The notes beneath the pieces were generated by a model. That model did not search any database. It saw nothing but the letters and a program-made list of their open reading frames with translations, and was not told where the DNA came from. This document shows positions 22,516-37,874 of a stretch of DNA of 64,000 bases, piece after piece (position 1 is the first letter of the stretch; each line of letters opens with the position of its first letter). Both the position numbers and the translations under genes were made by a program. The DNA is from Glandiceps talaboti (lineage: Eukaryota; Hemichordata; Enteropneusta; Spengelidae). The stretch covers positions 13,772,098-13,836,097 of the forward strand of contig NC_135560.1 in assembly GCF_964340395.1 (NCBI RefSeq), read 5' to 3'.

Positions 22516-24349
22516 ATTATCTTGTCTCCTTAAATCCAAGAGCAATTACATTTACGCTTATAAGATATTGTACCACCGTTTGATATATCAGTCCTTGCTA
22601 GCTGTTCAATCGGCAAAATAACGCAGCTGACCATAACGTTTCGTCAACATACCCGATACCGTTGACATGGCTGTCTGTAGGAATTTCTATTATTGTGTAC
22701 ATAGGGTGGAGGGAGTGTATGCTACATTTTGACGAGTACAGCTGTCAATGCATTTGTAGGGACAGGGTTAAGTAAGCTCAATTCCTGTTTCACTAACTCT
22801 CTTCGATTGTGCTTATTTGTCTGTGGTTAAATGAACCAAACGACCAATTGGCAGTAAACGCATTCAATGAATTCTCGCCATGGGTCTGGTGTTTTACAGT
22901 GGAAGAAACAATAACATACATGTGAAGCGCGATACCCTGACAAATGTTTTCATATCATTGTGGTTGCTGAACCTTGTCGTTACGTAGGTGAATGATGAAT
23001 GAAACTCAAAGAAACCAGCTGATAAGAGATGTGTCTAATAGCTTGACCCATGTTATATAGTTCCCTTGCAGATCCAGTCCTGTTCTGATATACTTCGCAA
23101 AAACAAACACAAAATAAGAAGGAACAGATGGACATTTTACAATAGTGTGATGTCACTACTTGTGTGTATTTTTATATAATTATATGGAAAATTGCCACTT
23201 GTGGGCTCCAAAACAATTATCGCAACTCACAGTAGCCGAACTGGCAAACTCATAACTTGAATCGAAACAGGAGGATAGTTATATAAAGCCTCAACACAAA
23301 AGTTGAACCGATTTTACCTGACCGTCTGACGTATGCAACTCTCTGTTCTGAAGAATATTGTTAAAATTATCTGATATGCTTACTAAGTTCGTAAAGTTAA
23401 AAACTAACAATTTACAACATTTTATTTTGATCGAAAAGGATTTAGTACCGCTCTATAGAGGCCATTTGTTAAGAAAAAGAACTTTTTGTTTAACCTGGGA
23501 TAACACGTACGACATGGGATAACACGTACCACACTGTAGGTGATGTATTTAGTCCCGCATTAATCATGGCAACACAGACGAATGCTTGTAATTTTCATTT
23601 ATCTATATGACGGATCTGGAAAAAAAGGCGTATTTCCAACAGAGTTGGTCTCATGACGATTCGGATGTAATTGCTATTTTGTAGGGGAAAAAAGAAGATA
23701 CTTTTATGCTGTCTGGTACCGTATAGAATTATATCAGTGTTCAGTGCTTTCATCGCTTAATCCCCCATTCATCCTGAAAAGTACAAAAGTCCACCGCGTA
23801 CAATCGGTTACAAAGCTCTCTCCCCGCTTTACGTAAAATTGCCTTCCATGCTTTCATTTACAATAACCTGAATAACCCCGATACATATTTATATATCACA
23901 CCGCCACGTTTCACTTATCAAAGCTCCCCTTGGCTACTACTCATCACACCACCATCGGATATACTTGTTTTTCGGCATGTAAAAGATGTTTCACAATCTG
24001 TGACCGGAGCGTTTAACAATATTTTCCAATTTCCGAAGTTAATATTTTTGTGTTTTTATTTCAGATGTTTTGATAATTGAGATTAATCTATTTACAATGG
24101 CTTTTTTTTAAAAAGAAAAGTTCCTTTCTAAGATAAACTCTGGATTAATTTCCAGATAATATGCAAAATAGATGATGAAAAAAACAATCTGGTATAAAGC
24201 CGCTCATTTGCCCATTTTTCTTTGAAATACGCTAAAATATACAAACAAATATCAATTAGGTTTTTTCCCTTGAAATTATAGGAAAGATTCGTCTTCAGAT
24301 TGATTATATTGTCAATAATTATCGAAAACATGCACTTTTATACAAGAAA
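22516..24349. other. No gene recognised
   Basis: No supported coding frame. The phrase gataacacgtac occurs twice near 23500 (tggGATAACACGTACgaca and tggGATAACACGTACcaca), a short direct duplication. Confidence 0.6.
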
Positions 24350-24650
24350 TAGTAAAAATCCATAGGCCTGGCAAGGAGTCGGAAATTTTCGACAATTGAC
24401 TTTGAATTTTTTGGTGAATAAAAATGTAAACCTGGCAAGGGGTCGCAAATTTTCGACAACTCACATGTGGGGGTTTTCAGTCAAAAAATGGTAAAAATTC
24501 TAGAGGCCTGGGAAGGAGTCGGACCTTTTTTTACTACTCACATTTTGATTTTTAAACGAATAAAATGCCTGGCGAAGTTGGAAATTTTCACTTTTATTTT
24601 TAGTAAAAATATAGTGTAAATCTAGAGGCCTGTGAAAGAAGTCAGAAATT
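24350..24650 (+). repeat. Degenerate tandem repeat, about five units of 61-76 bp
   Basis: The core gaggcctggcaaggagtcgg followed by aaattttcgac recurs with its CCTG at 24367, 24431, 24507, 24568 and 24629. Each unit ends in an A/T-rich gaataaaaatgtaaa-like spacer. Unit lengths are 64, 76, 61 and 61 bp and similarity falls towards the right. No function is evident. Confidence 0.75.
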
Positions 24651-27600
24651 GATACGTTAACTGTCATTACTTGTCAGACAGGGGAATATAACAAAACATA
24701 AAAGGCAGAGAAGAGTAAATCAACGTTTGCTGTTAATTTATTTGTGCATAATTCCATATCAGTTACAACCTTAAAAATGTCAACATCAAATTTGTATTTC
24801 TTATGTATTTATTACATTGCGTGAGCATGGTAACATCATGTCTACTTCATCAAATATAAATATCTTACACCAATGTTATTTACCAATACATTTATGTCAT
24901 ATTTTGTAAGTTACAGTTCATCCAAAAATCATGACAAGAAACTTCAATCGACCACTGTCTGTCCTTTCGTGAGCTTAAAATATCATTTCTATTAAATGGT
25001 GGCAGAGAGTCTATTGCAAGGGTGATGAATAGCAATACGTTCCTGTTACTGTGTACTATGTCAGACACTAAACATGTCTGAAATATGGTAACTGTATCAT
25101 TATATCACCAATATAGGCACATATTTAAAAGGAGAAATAAGAACTACACAAGAGATGCCATCCTTACATTACACATAGAACATTCTAAACGCAATGGAAA
25201 TTGCGTGAGGTCACTCACTTTCTACAAAGAACTTTGTTCAGTTTTGCTTACTACAACTATCATTTTTTTGTCCAAGCTTTATGAGTATATCGATAAAATG
25301 AATCTGACTGGAAATGTCTTCACCCTTCAAACTAACTTCAGTCACTCTCGTATAGAGAAGTCATGGTTATGATAAGGCACCATGATAATAGCTAATATCA
25401 ACATATGCTAGATAGTTGCTAGATCCATGCATGTACGTCTTGTACAGTGTAGCTGTAAGTATGAGCTTCGAGCTCAATCAGGCTAGCAAGACGACTTCAA
25501 ACTCTTCAAGATAATCTAAAAGGACTGTACTCTGGTAATCCTTATTATTTAGGGCTGTTCTTGGGGAAACATCCTCAAATGTATGACAATACTGCTGTTC
25601 AGTAACTCACAAAACCTCAAAACCTCCTCCAGCATTATATAGTATGTTCATTGTATTCCAAGCATGGGTGCAGAAAGCCTTGTCTTTCCTCTTTACCCCA
25701 TCCAATACCCCTTTTCTTAATACTGCACCTATAAGACCTATAACAGTAGTAAACTCCATAGGATAAAAAATATTTGTAAAAATAATTTTTTAGAGTTTCC
25801 CCTTTTCTGTATCACTATTGTACACATTTTACTTCGAAAGAATATTAAGGTTACAGACCATACAAAAGGTTCATAATTAAGCTTTCTAATTAGCTATGAA
25901 CCACATATGCCAGCTCGTGTATACACTAGTTTTTGGTTGAATAGCCGATAGTACAATTTATGGTGGTGACATCAAAGACATTTGAGGTCAAGATATAAAA
26001 AGTAAGCTTATTACCTTTGAGATACAGACATTTAATAAATGGAATCTTTTGTTTATTCAACTTCTTGAATTGACATAGAAAGAATTATTTTAGTCATTTC
26101 ACTTTGAAAATTTCTGTCAAGGTCTCCTGAAACGCCAGCTCTTTAAAACTTTTGTGTATAGCCTTATTGTGACATCAACCCTAACATTGAAGACAGAGAT
26201 AAAACTTTTCACGTTCAACAGCAAAACGTTTTTGTCATCTGTTCAGTGGGTTTGTTGTTTTATGCAATCAATTCTATGATTGGTTACTGTACGGAAGTGT
26301 AATAGTTAATACATGTAACAAAAGGATGTGAAACGTATTCGACTTTAATAGACCTGTTGCCGGTTCCAAGATGTATTGCGCGTCTCTCCATACAATGCCA
26401 TGTATTCTGTACGCGCGGAGGGGTTTGCACGCGCTACTCAGGGGGATGATTGTCACATGACGGTACCCTGGGTTTACCCGTAAAATCCTACTCTGTCATA
26501 GATGGCGTTTCGTCTTTGTTCTATAAAATCACTCATAATTAAAGAGGTCAACATATCTTACCATCATTTCCTGATGAAAATGTTATTTCAAATGTACAAT
26601 GTAATAAAAACAAAACAAGACTAGATCTAACAACGTAAGCAACGTCCTCTCGAGCAATGCATCTTGGAACCGGAAATTCGACTATAGTCTCCAATGTGTA
26701 GTTAATAATAGTTCTTATAGGACCACATTCATATGCTAGCATAATCAGAAAATGAAACATCAATTGTTTCATCATGATATCCTTCACGAAGGTTTCTGAT
26801 TTCAAACACAATCAAATTAAATATTTAGCTTCTGTTTTCCTGTCTAGTCTAAAGAAAGTACCATTATTTCAAAGCTAATGCATATATATATGCTGATAAG
26901 GGAAATATTCGAACTGAAATCTGACGATATATTAGCAATATTGGATTCCTGTCACTCACACGGCAGGATACAAGGACTCAATGCACGACTTTCTGTCTCC
27001 CATAATAGAATGCAGACATAAACTTAATCCCCATTGCTTGGAAAACAATGGCCTCTTTTTACCTTTAGTATGATTAATTTCATTCGTAAGGTCGGTTTAA
27101 TATTTACTTCAATGTAAACCTCCATCCGCTTAACGTCGTAAATTGTTATAATCTCTGTAATGGTCGCCTCCAAGTTTATCATCTTTTATGAGGATTCTTG
27201 GAGGAATATCCAAATGCGAGGATTTCAGTTGATTTAATTTGACATTGGTACAATGTGTTAATAGATGTTTCGTGGCCATCAGAAGCAAAGAGGTTGGCCA
27301 TGGAGTTGATTGGAAACTAGTTGCCACTTTGATTATTAGATTTTTTATCAATGATTATTATGTAAAGTACTTTTTAAAATATTCAAACACGAAATAATCA
27401 CCACGAGCTATGCAATCATGTTTTCCTGGTTGATGGTTATAGTGGAGTGTTACGTGTGCCACTGTAAGTTAGTAAGATGGCGTTTCTCTTCAGTTCCAGT
27501 TGCTTTTCACCGTTCCACAACCTTTTTGTAGTGTAGTTATTTTACACGACTAACATGTCAGCGGGAATTCCACCACACCCGAAGTTCATTGTAGGCTCAG

Positions 27601-28957
27601 ATATCGATTTGGTATGCAAATCGCGTGATTTCAGTAAGGTAGGGTTCGCGTTCTAAATAAAAGACACAACTTTTCTACTACCAAGTGTTCAAGAAACGAA
27701 AATGTACATACATAAATTTAGCGATAACCTGACAAGGCTTCAGATCTCATTTTTCCCCCAGCATTTATGGTTAATACATCGGCCAGGGGGTGAACTCTTG
27801 AAACCCACACACAAGTATGATAAAGCAAACATTGTTTGGAATATTTATAGAATAATTAACAGGTCACCATCGGTTGACAAAGTATAGACTGTACAGAAGA
27901 GAATGATTCTAATCTATTCAAAGCCTACAGTAACCAGCATGAAACACCTGTGACCAATCGCATTATGAGGCACAAGCTATTTCTTTTACATGCTGCTATA
28001 ATCACTGATTCAGGCTTCACACAGTACAATATTTTCTCTGCTGATTACGCGACGTTTATAAAATGGAATAAAACTCCCTAGGATGTACATACAGCAATGG
28101 CTTCCCGTATATCCTGATTATATATTGGGTTGTGCCATTGAAAGGCAGTGTGTAATTTGCCCGATCTGTCTATCAAAAGGAAAGAAATCACCATACGACT
28201 ACTTACAAACTTACAAGCATCATTATCATGACGTCACCGCATGCTTAGCTTTGTCTGTATTGTTCCCCTGGAGTTTACGCCATTGGTTTTCGAAATGTTA
28301 ATATCGTTTTCAACAATCTTAATGAACTGTGCTTAATCTGAGTGTAAACTCCAACCAGTCTAAAATTCTTCTGTAGTGGATGTGTTGTCACTGCGACAAT
28401 TTCTACAAATGATTCGACCTTAGACGAGGTCAATTTCAAGTACGCTTCATACCAATAGTATACAGTAATGCTTATTTGTCAATGAAACGGTACGCAAACA
28501 AGCTCGTGGATCAATTTGAATATTCGATCATTTTATTGGGCGGCCATTTGAGAGGACTTCAACAATGACAGTTAATTGGCGAAGTATCACCTGCGAGTCT
28601 TTACGTATGTCACTACGGTAAAGTGACACCGTTTGAGCATAACTCCGAACCTGATCATGACTACGAAAGCCGGTCACTTGATACTTAGATTGTTCTAGTA
28701 CATCCAGTCAACTGCTATTTATCAGACGATTTGCATTTATTGACATGCCTTGAGAGTACTGCATATTTCACAATCACATTAGTCCGCTGATGCGTTCTGG
28801 ATTGCTTTAAAAAATCCAGAGAGTCTAAGCATTATTAGATAGACAGTATACGTACGCACGAGGACAGCCGCTGATTTTACACCGTATCATAGGCGCACAA
28901 GTCGCTCTTTCGTCACCACCGACTCTGGAATACTTTCATTTCGACAGAAATGTTTGC
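24651..28957. other. No gene recognised; 5' flank of the receptor
   Basis: Frames are short and lack recognisable domains. An inverted pair of about 20 bp lies at 26360-26380 and 26654-26675 (ccggttccaagatgtattgc against gcaatgcatcttggaaccgg). The last 2 kb before the receptor contains no convincing upstream exon. Distal 5' leader exons cannot be excluded. Confidence 0.5.
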
Positions 28958-28965
28958 TGACGTCA
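28958..28965. promoter_or_regulatory. Palindromic CRE-like site (TGACGTCA) upstream of the receptor gene
   Basis: The exact 8 bp CREB/ATF consensus TGACGTCA lies 47 bp before the receptor ATG, in either the proximal promoter or the 5' leader. No convincing TATA box was seen between it and about 28800, so the transcription start cannot be placed. A second exact copy at 28229-28236 lies about 0.8 kb upstream. The octamer is seen directly; a regulatory role is inferred. Confidence 0.35.
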
Positions 28966-29012
28966 TCAGTCGCCAGATGTCCTGAAGAAACCGCGTCTGC
29001 TTGGAAATTGCC

Positions 29013-30278
29013 ATGGAAATACCATTCACCTCAACTATGACTGATTGTGTGAGCACTTTGACGACAGGCGAAATCTCTTCCACCGAACTTGTGCGCAAAA
29101 TGAATGTGACACCGGTTTCGGCATATGACACAGCTCTTTTCAACGATTCTTCGCTCAACGACACCGAGTTGCCGGGACACCAATGGCCGTTATGGATACG
29201 AACCACGGTCATCCCGTCGTTCTTCGGTTTTGTATGTCTGCTAGGAATTATCGGCAACGGCGTTGTGATCGCAGTTCTGTTACGCTTCACCAACATGCGA
29301 ACCGTGCCAAACATTTACATTGTAAATTTAGCTTTTGCAGACTTGCTTTTTATGCTTAGTATGCCCTTTCTAGCCTACCAATATGCTGCTAATAACTGGA
29401 TCTTCGGAAAGGCTATCTGTAAAATTGTCTTTGCCGTGGACGGCATGAATATGTTCACTGGTATATTTATTTTGACTGCAATGAGCATCGATAGATACTT
29501 TGCCATAGTACATGGAATCACCTCAATAAAATATCGAACCGTTCGGAATGCTCGAATTGTGAACTGTTGCCTGTGGTGTTTATCTATAATAGTGACATTG
29601 CCACTCTGGATGTATTCCTCAACATTCGATATCGGGTCTAATAGATTAAGGTGTGATGTCATCTGGCCAATAGATATTTTTAAAACATATTTTGCAATTT
29701 TCACATTTTTCATGGGCTTTGCCCTTCCCATCACAATCATATCATGTTGTTACCTGCGTCTCTTAGTATTTATTCTACGTACCAAAGGACCGAGATCAGA
29801 AAACCCGAGGAAATCTACCGGTTCCCGTCGTGTTGCCTTGCTGGTCATCACGGTTGTTATGATATTTGTCGTCTGTTGGTTGCCATTTTACGTGGTTCAA
29901 TTTGTACTGCTGTACAGTGACCCCACTAAAATCCCATTATCTCTCTTCGTCGCATATTATGCCAGTTTGTGTCTAAGTTACGCCAATAGCAGTCTCAATC
30001 CCATCGTCTATACGTTTGCCGGGGAAAATTTTCGGAAAAATCTCAGAAGGATTTGTCTCCGTCGAGCTCATCGGAAGATCCAACGCAGTCGGCATCGAGT
30101 GGTAAGGAAAGGGCTATTACAGAAAGCATCTTCTCGAATGAATTGGACTTCATTGACTACTTTTTCTGTCAATGATTCTCCAAAGTACGGAAATACATTA
30201 AGTACGCCGATAGACCAGGACACTACGACAACAACCGAATCGTTTCGTCTTACCACACACTCAGAGACCGATCATTAA
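29013..30278 (+). CDS. Somatostatin/allatostatin-C receptor-like rhodopsin-class GPCR, apparently intronless
   Basis: The 421-residue product is a plasma-membrane peptide receptor of the somatostatin/opioid/galanin group. The ATG at 29013 sits in a strong Kozak context (gccATGG), and an in-frame TGA at 28983 excludes a longer contiguous start. The extracellular N-terminus (about 60 aa) carries three N-glycosylation sequons (N31, N44, N49). Seven hydrophobic helices follow at about 65-90, 99-123, 134-167, 181-203, 222-255, 270-302 and 307-334. Landmarks are GN at 81-82, LAFAD ending at D110, WxFG at 129-132, C136 paired with C214, D143 in VDGMNMFTG (the amine-binding Asp 3.32 of somatostatin and opioid receptors), DRY 160-162, W188, P239, CWLPF 288-292 with Q296, Y323 and NPIVY 329-333. 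The C-x3-WP in loop 2 (214-219) matches somatostatin receptors. C348 may be palmitoylated, and the tail is Ser/Thr-rich. TM7 reads YANSSLNPIVY rather than the somatostatin-receptor YANSCANPILY, so the ligand is uncertain. Family inference predicts Gi/o coupling. Confidence 0.93.
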   Translation: MEIPFTSTMTDCVSTLTTGEISSTELVRKMNVTPVSAYDTALFNDSSLNDTELPGHQWPLWIRTTVIPSFFGFVCLLGIIGNGVVIAVLLRFTNMRTVPNIYIVNLAFADLLFMLSMPFLAYQYAANNWIFGKAICKIVFAVDGMNMFTGIFILTAMSIDRYFAIVHGITSIKYRTVRNARIVNCCLWCLSIIVTLPLWMYSSTFDIGSNRLRCDVIWPIDIFKTYFAIFTFFMGFALPITIISCCYLRLLVFILRTKGPRSENPRKSTGSRRVALLVITVVMIFVVCWLPFYVVQFVLLYSDPTKIPLSLFVAYYASLCLSYANSSLNPIVYTFAGENFRKNLRRICLRRAHRKIQRSRHRVVRKGLLQKASSRMNWTSLTTFSVNDSPKYGNTLSTPIDQDTTTTTESFRLTTHSETDH

Positions 30279-31387
30279 AAACTTTTGTCATCATCCAGAA
30301 ATTGTAGGACGTAGTGTTTTATCTCTTTCCTTTCTTTTGCCACCTTGCGAGCTGTTGTGTCCGTTGAGTGTCATAACCTTGACTGTTTCGTTATTATCAG
30401 GTCCATTTCTCGGAAGTGCAAAGGTCATCAGATGCTAATGGTACCCGGAACATCAGACCATCCAGGACCAATTCCCGATACGAATATACAGTCGTTGAGT
30501 GAGTTTTCACAATTTCCTTTGAAAGGACATTTGAACTTTACTTTGAATTTTCATTCCCTAAAATCTCAAACATATTTTCCTGATTAAGAAATATTCTTCA
30601 AGTTAATGCCAACAAATGTATATAAGTGTGCCAACCAGAAAAAATGCGTTGTAATATTGACATTTCAATGTTAACTTTGTTTTACTGCTAGCCGTGTGGA
30701 AGCTGTCGAAACAATTAGAGAAGACGAGTGAACTTTATTATAATCTAGTGAAATGAAAATATTGAATACAACAATATTTTGCCACTGTAGGGAGTCACTG
30801 TAACTTAGTTGTCTGCTCAACGAGACATAATTGACGTGATGGCAACTTCCCATCTCACGCTTCAATTAAGACGTGAAATGTACTTATTGAATATGTGTTG
30901 CTGATATACAACATTTCAAATAGTGCCGTTTGGCTGCTTGTTGAAACGACAATGTCGAGAGGCAATTGTATTCTACTTTAACATATTGAAAATCACAAAT
31001 TTGTTTCTTTTGTAATGTCTAAATTACTTCACACATCAACAATTCTATATTTGCCTATCATACAAGACAGACCTTATGGTCTTTAGAGCAATTATCTCTA
31101 TTGAATGCGCGTGCTCACAGTTTCAATATTATTATGCTAATATTTCAGTGTAAAGTGTCAGCGAATAGCTTCATAACTATAATCTATTATTTAAATACAA
31201 ATATACAACATCTGAAACATGTGTAGTGTGAGTGATGTGATAAATAGAGCACGACGGCCGCTATTCATTATCTCAACTGCATTTAACGCTTCGTTGTCAA
31301 TGAATCAGTGTTGAATATGAATAATATATCTGATATCGAACTCAACATTGAATGTGTGTGTCACCTTTCAGACTGTTGTGGTATCAA
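30279..31387. other. 3' flank of the receptor gene
   Basis: An ATTAAA overlaps the receptor stop codon (30274-30279). The first canonical AATAAA on the plus strand that I noticed is at 31776-31781, beyond the TC microsatellite. The polyadenylation site and 3' UTR length are therefore unresolved. No other gene is supported. Confidence 0.45.

Positions 31388-35588
<4,201 letters not shown>

Positions 35589-35667
<79 letters not shown>
35589..35667. repeat. (GT)n microsatellite
   Basis: A perfect GT tract of about 79 bp with potential for Z-DNA. Reading frames through it are artefacts. Confidence 0.98.
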
Positions 35668-35668
<1 letters not shown>

Positions 35669-36236
35669 AAACGCATCTATACCTGGCAATCGAGGATCAC
35701 TGCAGGGTATTATGTTCAGAAAGGTAATACCTAAGACCACTCTGAAGGTCTGAGACAGTAGTTAGCAATTTGTCAGAAGAAAAGATGATTGGTTATGTGG
35801 TCAATGGAAGGATATATTGCTAAAATATAGCTAAAAATTAAGTAAAGGCCGACTAGACACGAACATTTCAACTTAATTCGACTAGCTTAATAAAGATACG
35901 TTTCGAAGTTAAATATTCGATGGCTGAAAACAGTATGTGACAAGGGAACTACAACATTACAAGGCTGTTTAACTAAAAATGGAGATGTGAAATACAAGAT
36001 GGCTGCTAACTACTGTGTCTAGCACATACATGATTTGAATTTTTAGTAGAGCTCGTTTTCAGTTCATGATCAATTTGTCTCTTAAAAAAATACTCAATAT
36101 TGCGATGACTGGCCTATGTAGTCTTAACTCAATCTGATGTAGGAATAGCATAGGCACGATTACTCTTTTTGCCTCTATTTCCTTAGTGCATTGCCATTTG
36201 TTTTCGATTCTGTTGTTCTGTGAGTCAGCCCCTCAT
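35668..36236. other. No gene recognised
   Basis: Unique sequence between a GT tract and an inverted-repeat element; nothing coding was seen. Confidence 0.6.
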
Positions 36237-36693
36237 AATCATAAACCCTGAAACAAAACATCGCCTGGCTCGACACAGATCTCACTAACATATTGATACA
36301 GTTTTTGTCTGGCGAGACAAAATATCTCTTTGATGTTGTAAATCTTCTCGTCTGGCTCGACACAAACTTGATTAATATTTTCACATGTTGTCGTCTGACA
36401 CGACAAGAAGTGAATTACAATTGTTACATTTCAGTCAAATAACTGTCTGAAAATTATCAAAGAACACGCCAACCTTAGGTTTATCAGGGAAGTTTAAATT
36501 TGGCGATTATCTCCTAAGATAATGGTAGCTCATGCAAACAAAGTGTAACAATATTGCTAAAGATGTTTGTCATGCCAGACGACAGACGAAACACTGTTGG
36601 TAAGATTTTTGTCTAGTCAGACGATATAATGTAGCAATGTCAATGACTGTTTTGTCGAGCCAGGTGACATTTTTTGTTTAAGGGTTTATGATT
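36237..36693. mobile_element. 457 bp inverted-repeat element, family III, with repeated GTCTGGCTCGACA motif
   Basis: The left end aatcataaaccctgaaacaa continues into gcctggctcgac. It is mirrored at the right by gtcgagccagg and ttaagggtttatgatt, giving terminal inverted repeats of about 40 bp. Inside, 10-14 bp variants of gtctggctcgacac recur near both ends and in both orientations (gtctggcgagac, gtctgacacgac, gccagacgac, gtctagtcagac). Such arrays resemble subterminal transposase-binding sites. There is no coding frame. Related copies occur at 46.2 and about 63.65 kb. Confidence 0.75.
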
Positions 36694-36797
36694 TTCGTTG
36701 TAAAATGTCGTGTAGGAATAGACCCGAGTGCTTTATTTATGTCTATTTTCTTCGTATATTGTTGGTTGTTTTTGTATGTTTGCTTTTTTCTCTGAGT

Positions 36798-36822
36798 GAG
36801 CGTCTCTTCCGAAGAGGCGCTC
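36798..36822. other. Strong small hairpin beside the CTCA array
   Basis: The arms gagcgtctctt and aagaggcgctc pair over 11 positions, ten Watson-Crick and one G-T, around a 3 nt ccg loop. It sits directly before the CTCA microsatellite. Confidence 0.6.
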
Positions 36823-36829
36823 GCAAGCT

Positions 36830-36944
36830 CGCTCACTCGCTCACGCACTCGCTCACTCACGCACTCGCTCACTCACTCACTCACTCACTCACTCACTCAC
36901 TCACTCACTCACTCACTCACTCACTCACTCACTCACTCACTCAC
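36830..36944. repeat. (CTCA)n microsatellite with CTCG variants
   Basis: The first about 35 bp mix CTCG and CTCA units; from about 36864 it is pure CTCA. The Ser-Leu-Thr-His reading frame is spurious. Confidence 0.95.
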
Positions 36945-37054
36945 TAACTGACTGAACAAAAACGAATCGAAAGCAAAGGAGTATATGCGACTGAAATAAA
37001 GCAATCGAGCCTCTTCCTACTTGAGTTTAATAATTGGTCTTATAATGTAATTTA

Positions 37055-37871
37055 GGGAGCCTTCAGTAATTACAAGGGGAGGGCTGGGGGAAATTAGGCT
37101 TGGATTCTTGCGTAAAGCGTGACCCTCCCCCGACTCCGTCGTGCTAAAAAGTGCCCCCCCCCCCCCCCACGTAACATTCTTTCTCTAAACCATGATCCTC
37201 CCCTATTCAAAACATGAGTTAAAAGCTGTCGGATATGTAAAAGGACATGAGTCCCAGAATCAATGGTAAGGACTTTATCCCACCGCCGCCGCCACCACAA
37301 ATGTTGAAAGTTTTAAAGGCATTGGACAATTTCCCACTCCTACCACCATGTGGATATGTGTCAAGGCACTGCATTAATAAATACCTGTGTTTGGATCTCA
37401 TTGGCTTAGCTGAAGGCCACAATTCAACTCCCAATGATTCGATTCTCAATCCTGACATCATCGGGAGCGAGGTCAACATCTCCACAACATTATCCCTAGT
37501 ATCTTACCCAACTGCTCCCGTGTTACACCTGTGAGACCCACTCTTCTCCTCACACCACAACTGACTATTAATTCATTACATGGTTGTCAGCAGCAATTTG
37601 ATATAGGTTGATATCATGGTACCTAACCCTATACCTAACCCTAACCCTAACCTAACCCTAACCCGAATGGCAGCAATAGGTTTTGGAACCAGCAGCAGTG
37701 ATGTGATGACAAAAATAACGAAATAATGCAATGTTAGGCAATGAATCAAAGTAAAATGTGACCCTCCCCTAATCCCACTTTCTAAAATATGGCCCTCCCT
37801 CGAGAGCCGATTTCTAAAAAGTGACCCCCGCCCATTCCCCCGGCTCTCCCCTGTAAATACTGAAGGTTCCC
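37055..37871. mobile_element. 817 bp Harbinger-like MITE with TTA target-site duplication
   Basis: The left terminus gggagccttcagtaattaca and the right terminus tgtaaatactgaaggttccc are inverse copies. With the adjoining G/C-rich part the inverted repeat is about 35 bp with a few mismatches. TTA flanks both ends exactly (37052-37054 and 37872-37874), matching the TWA duplications made by PIF/Harbinger transposases. Subterminal gtgaccctccc and ctaaaaagtg modules recur in the same orientation on both sides. A poly-C run (37154-37169) and a telomere-like tract lie inside. No transposase frame is present, so it is non-autonomous. Confidence 0.8.
37622..37663 (-). repeat. Telomere-like (TTAGGG)n tract inside the MITE
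   Basis: The plus strand reads five to six cctaac/ctaaccc units with two irregular junctions, equivalent to TTAGGG on the minus strand. Its position in the middle of an inverted-repeat element, far from either edge of the window, makes it interstitial, not a chromosome end. Confidence 0.85.
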
Positions 37872-37874
37872 TTA

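Noticed and set aside
29001-29012. Four extra residues (from a TTG) upstream of the receptor ATG
   Set aside because: TTG initiation is not expected in an animal gene. The ATG at 29013 has a strong Kozak context and an in-frame stop lies just upstream.
28913-29314. Minus-strand frame of 133 codons overlapping the receptor start
   Set aside because: It is the antisense shadow of the receptor coding sequence and has no domain of its own.
37622-37663. Chromosome-end telomere
   Set aside because: Only about 42 bp, irregular, and inside a well-bounded inverted-repeat element.
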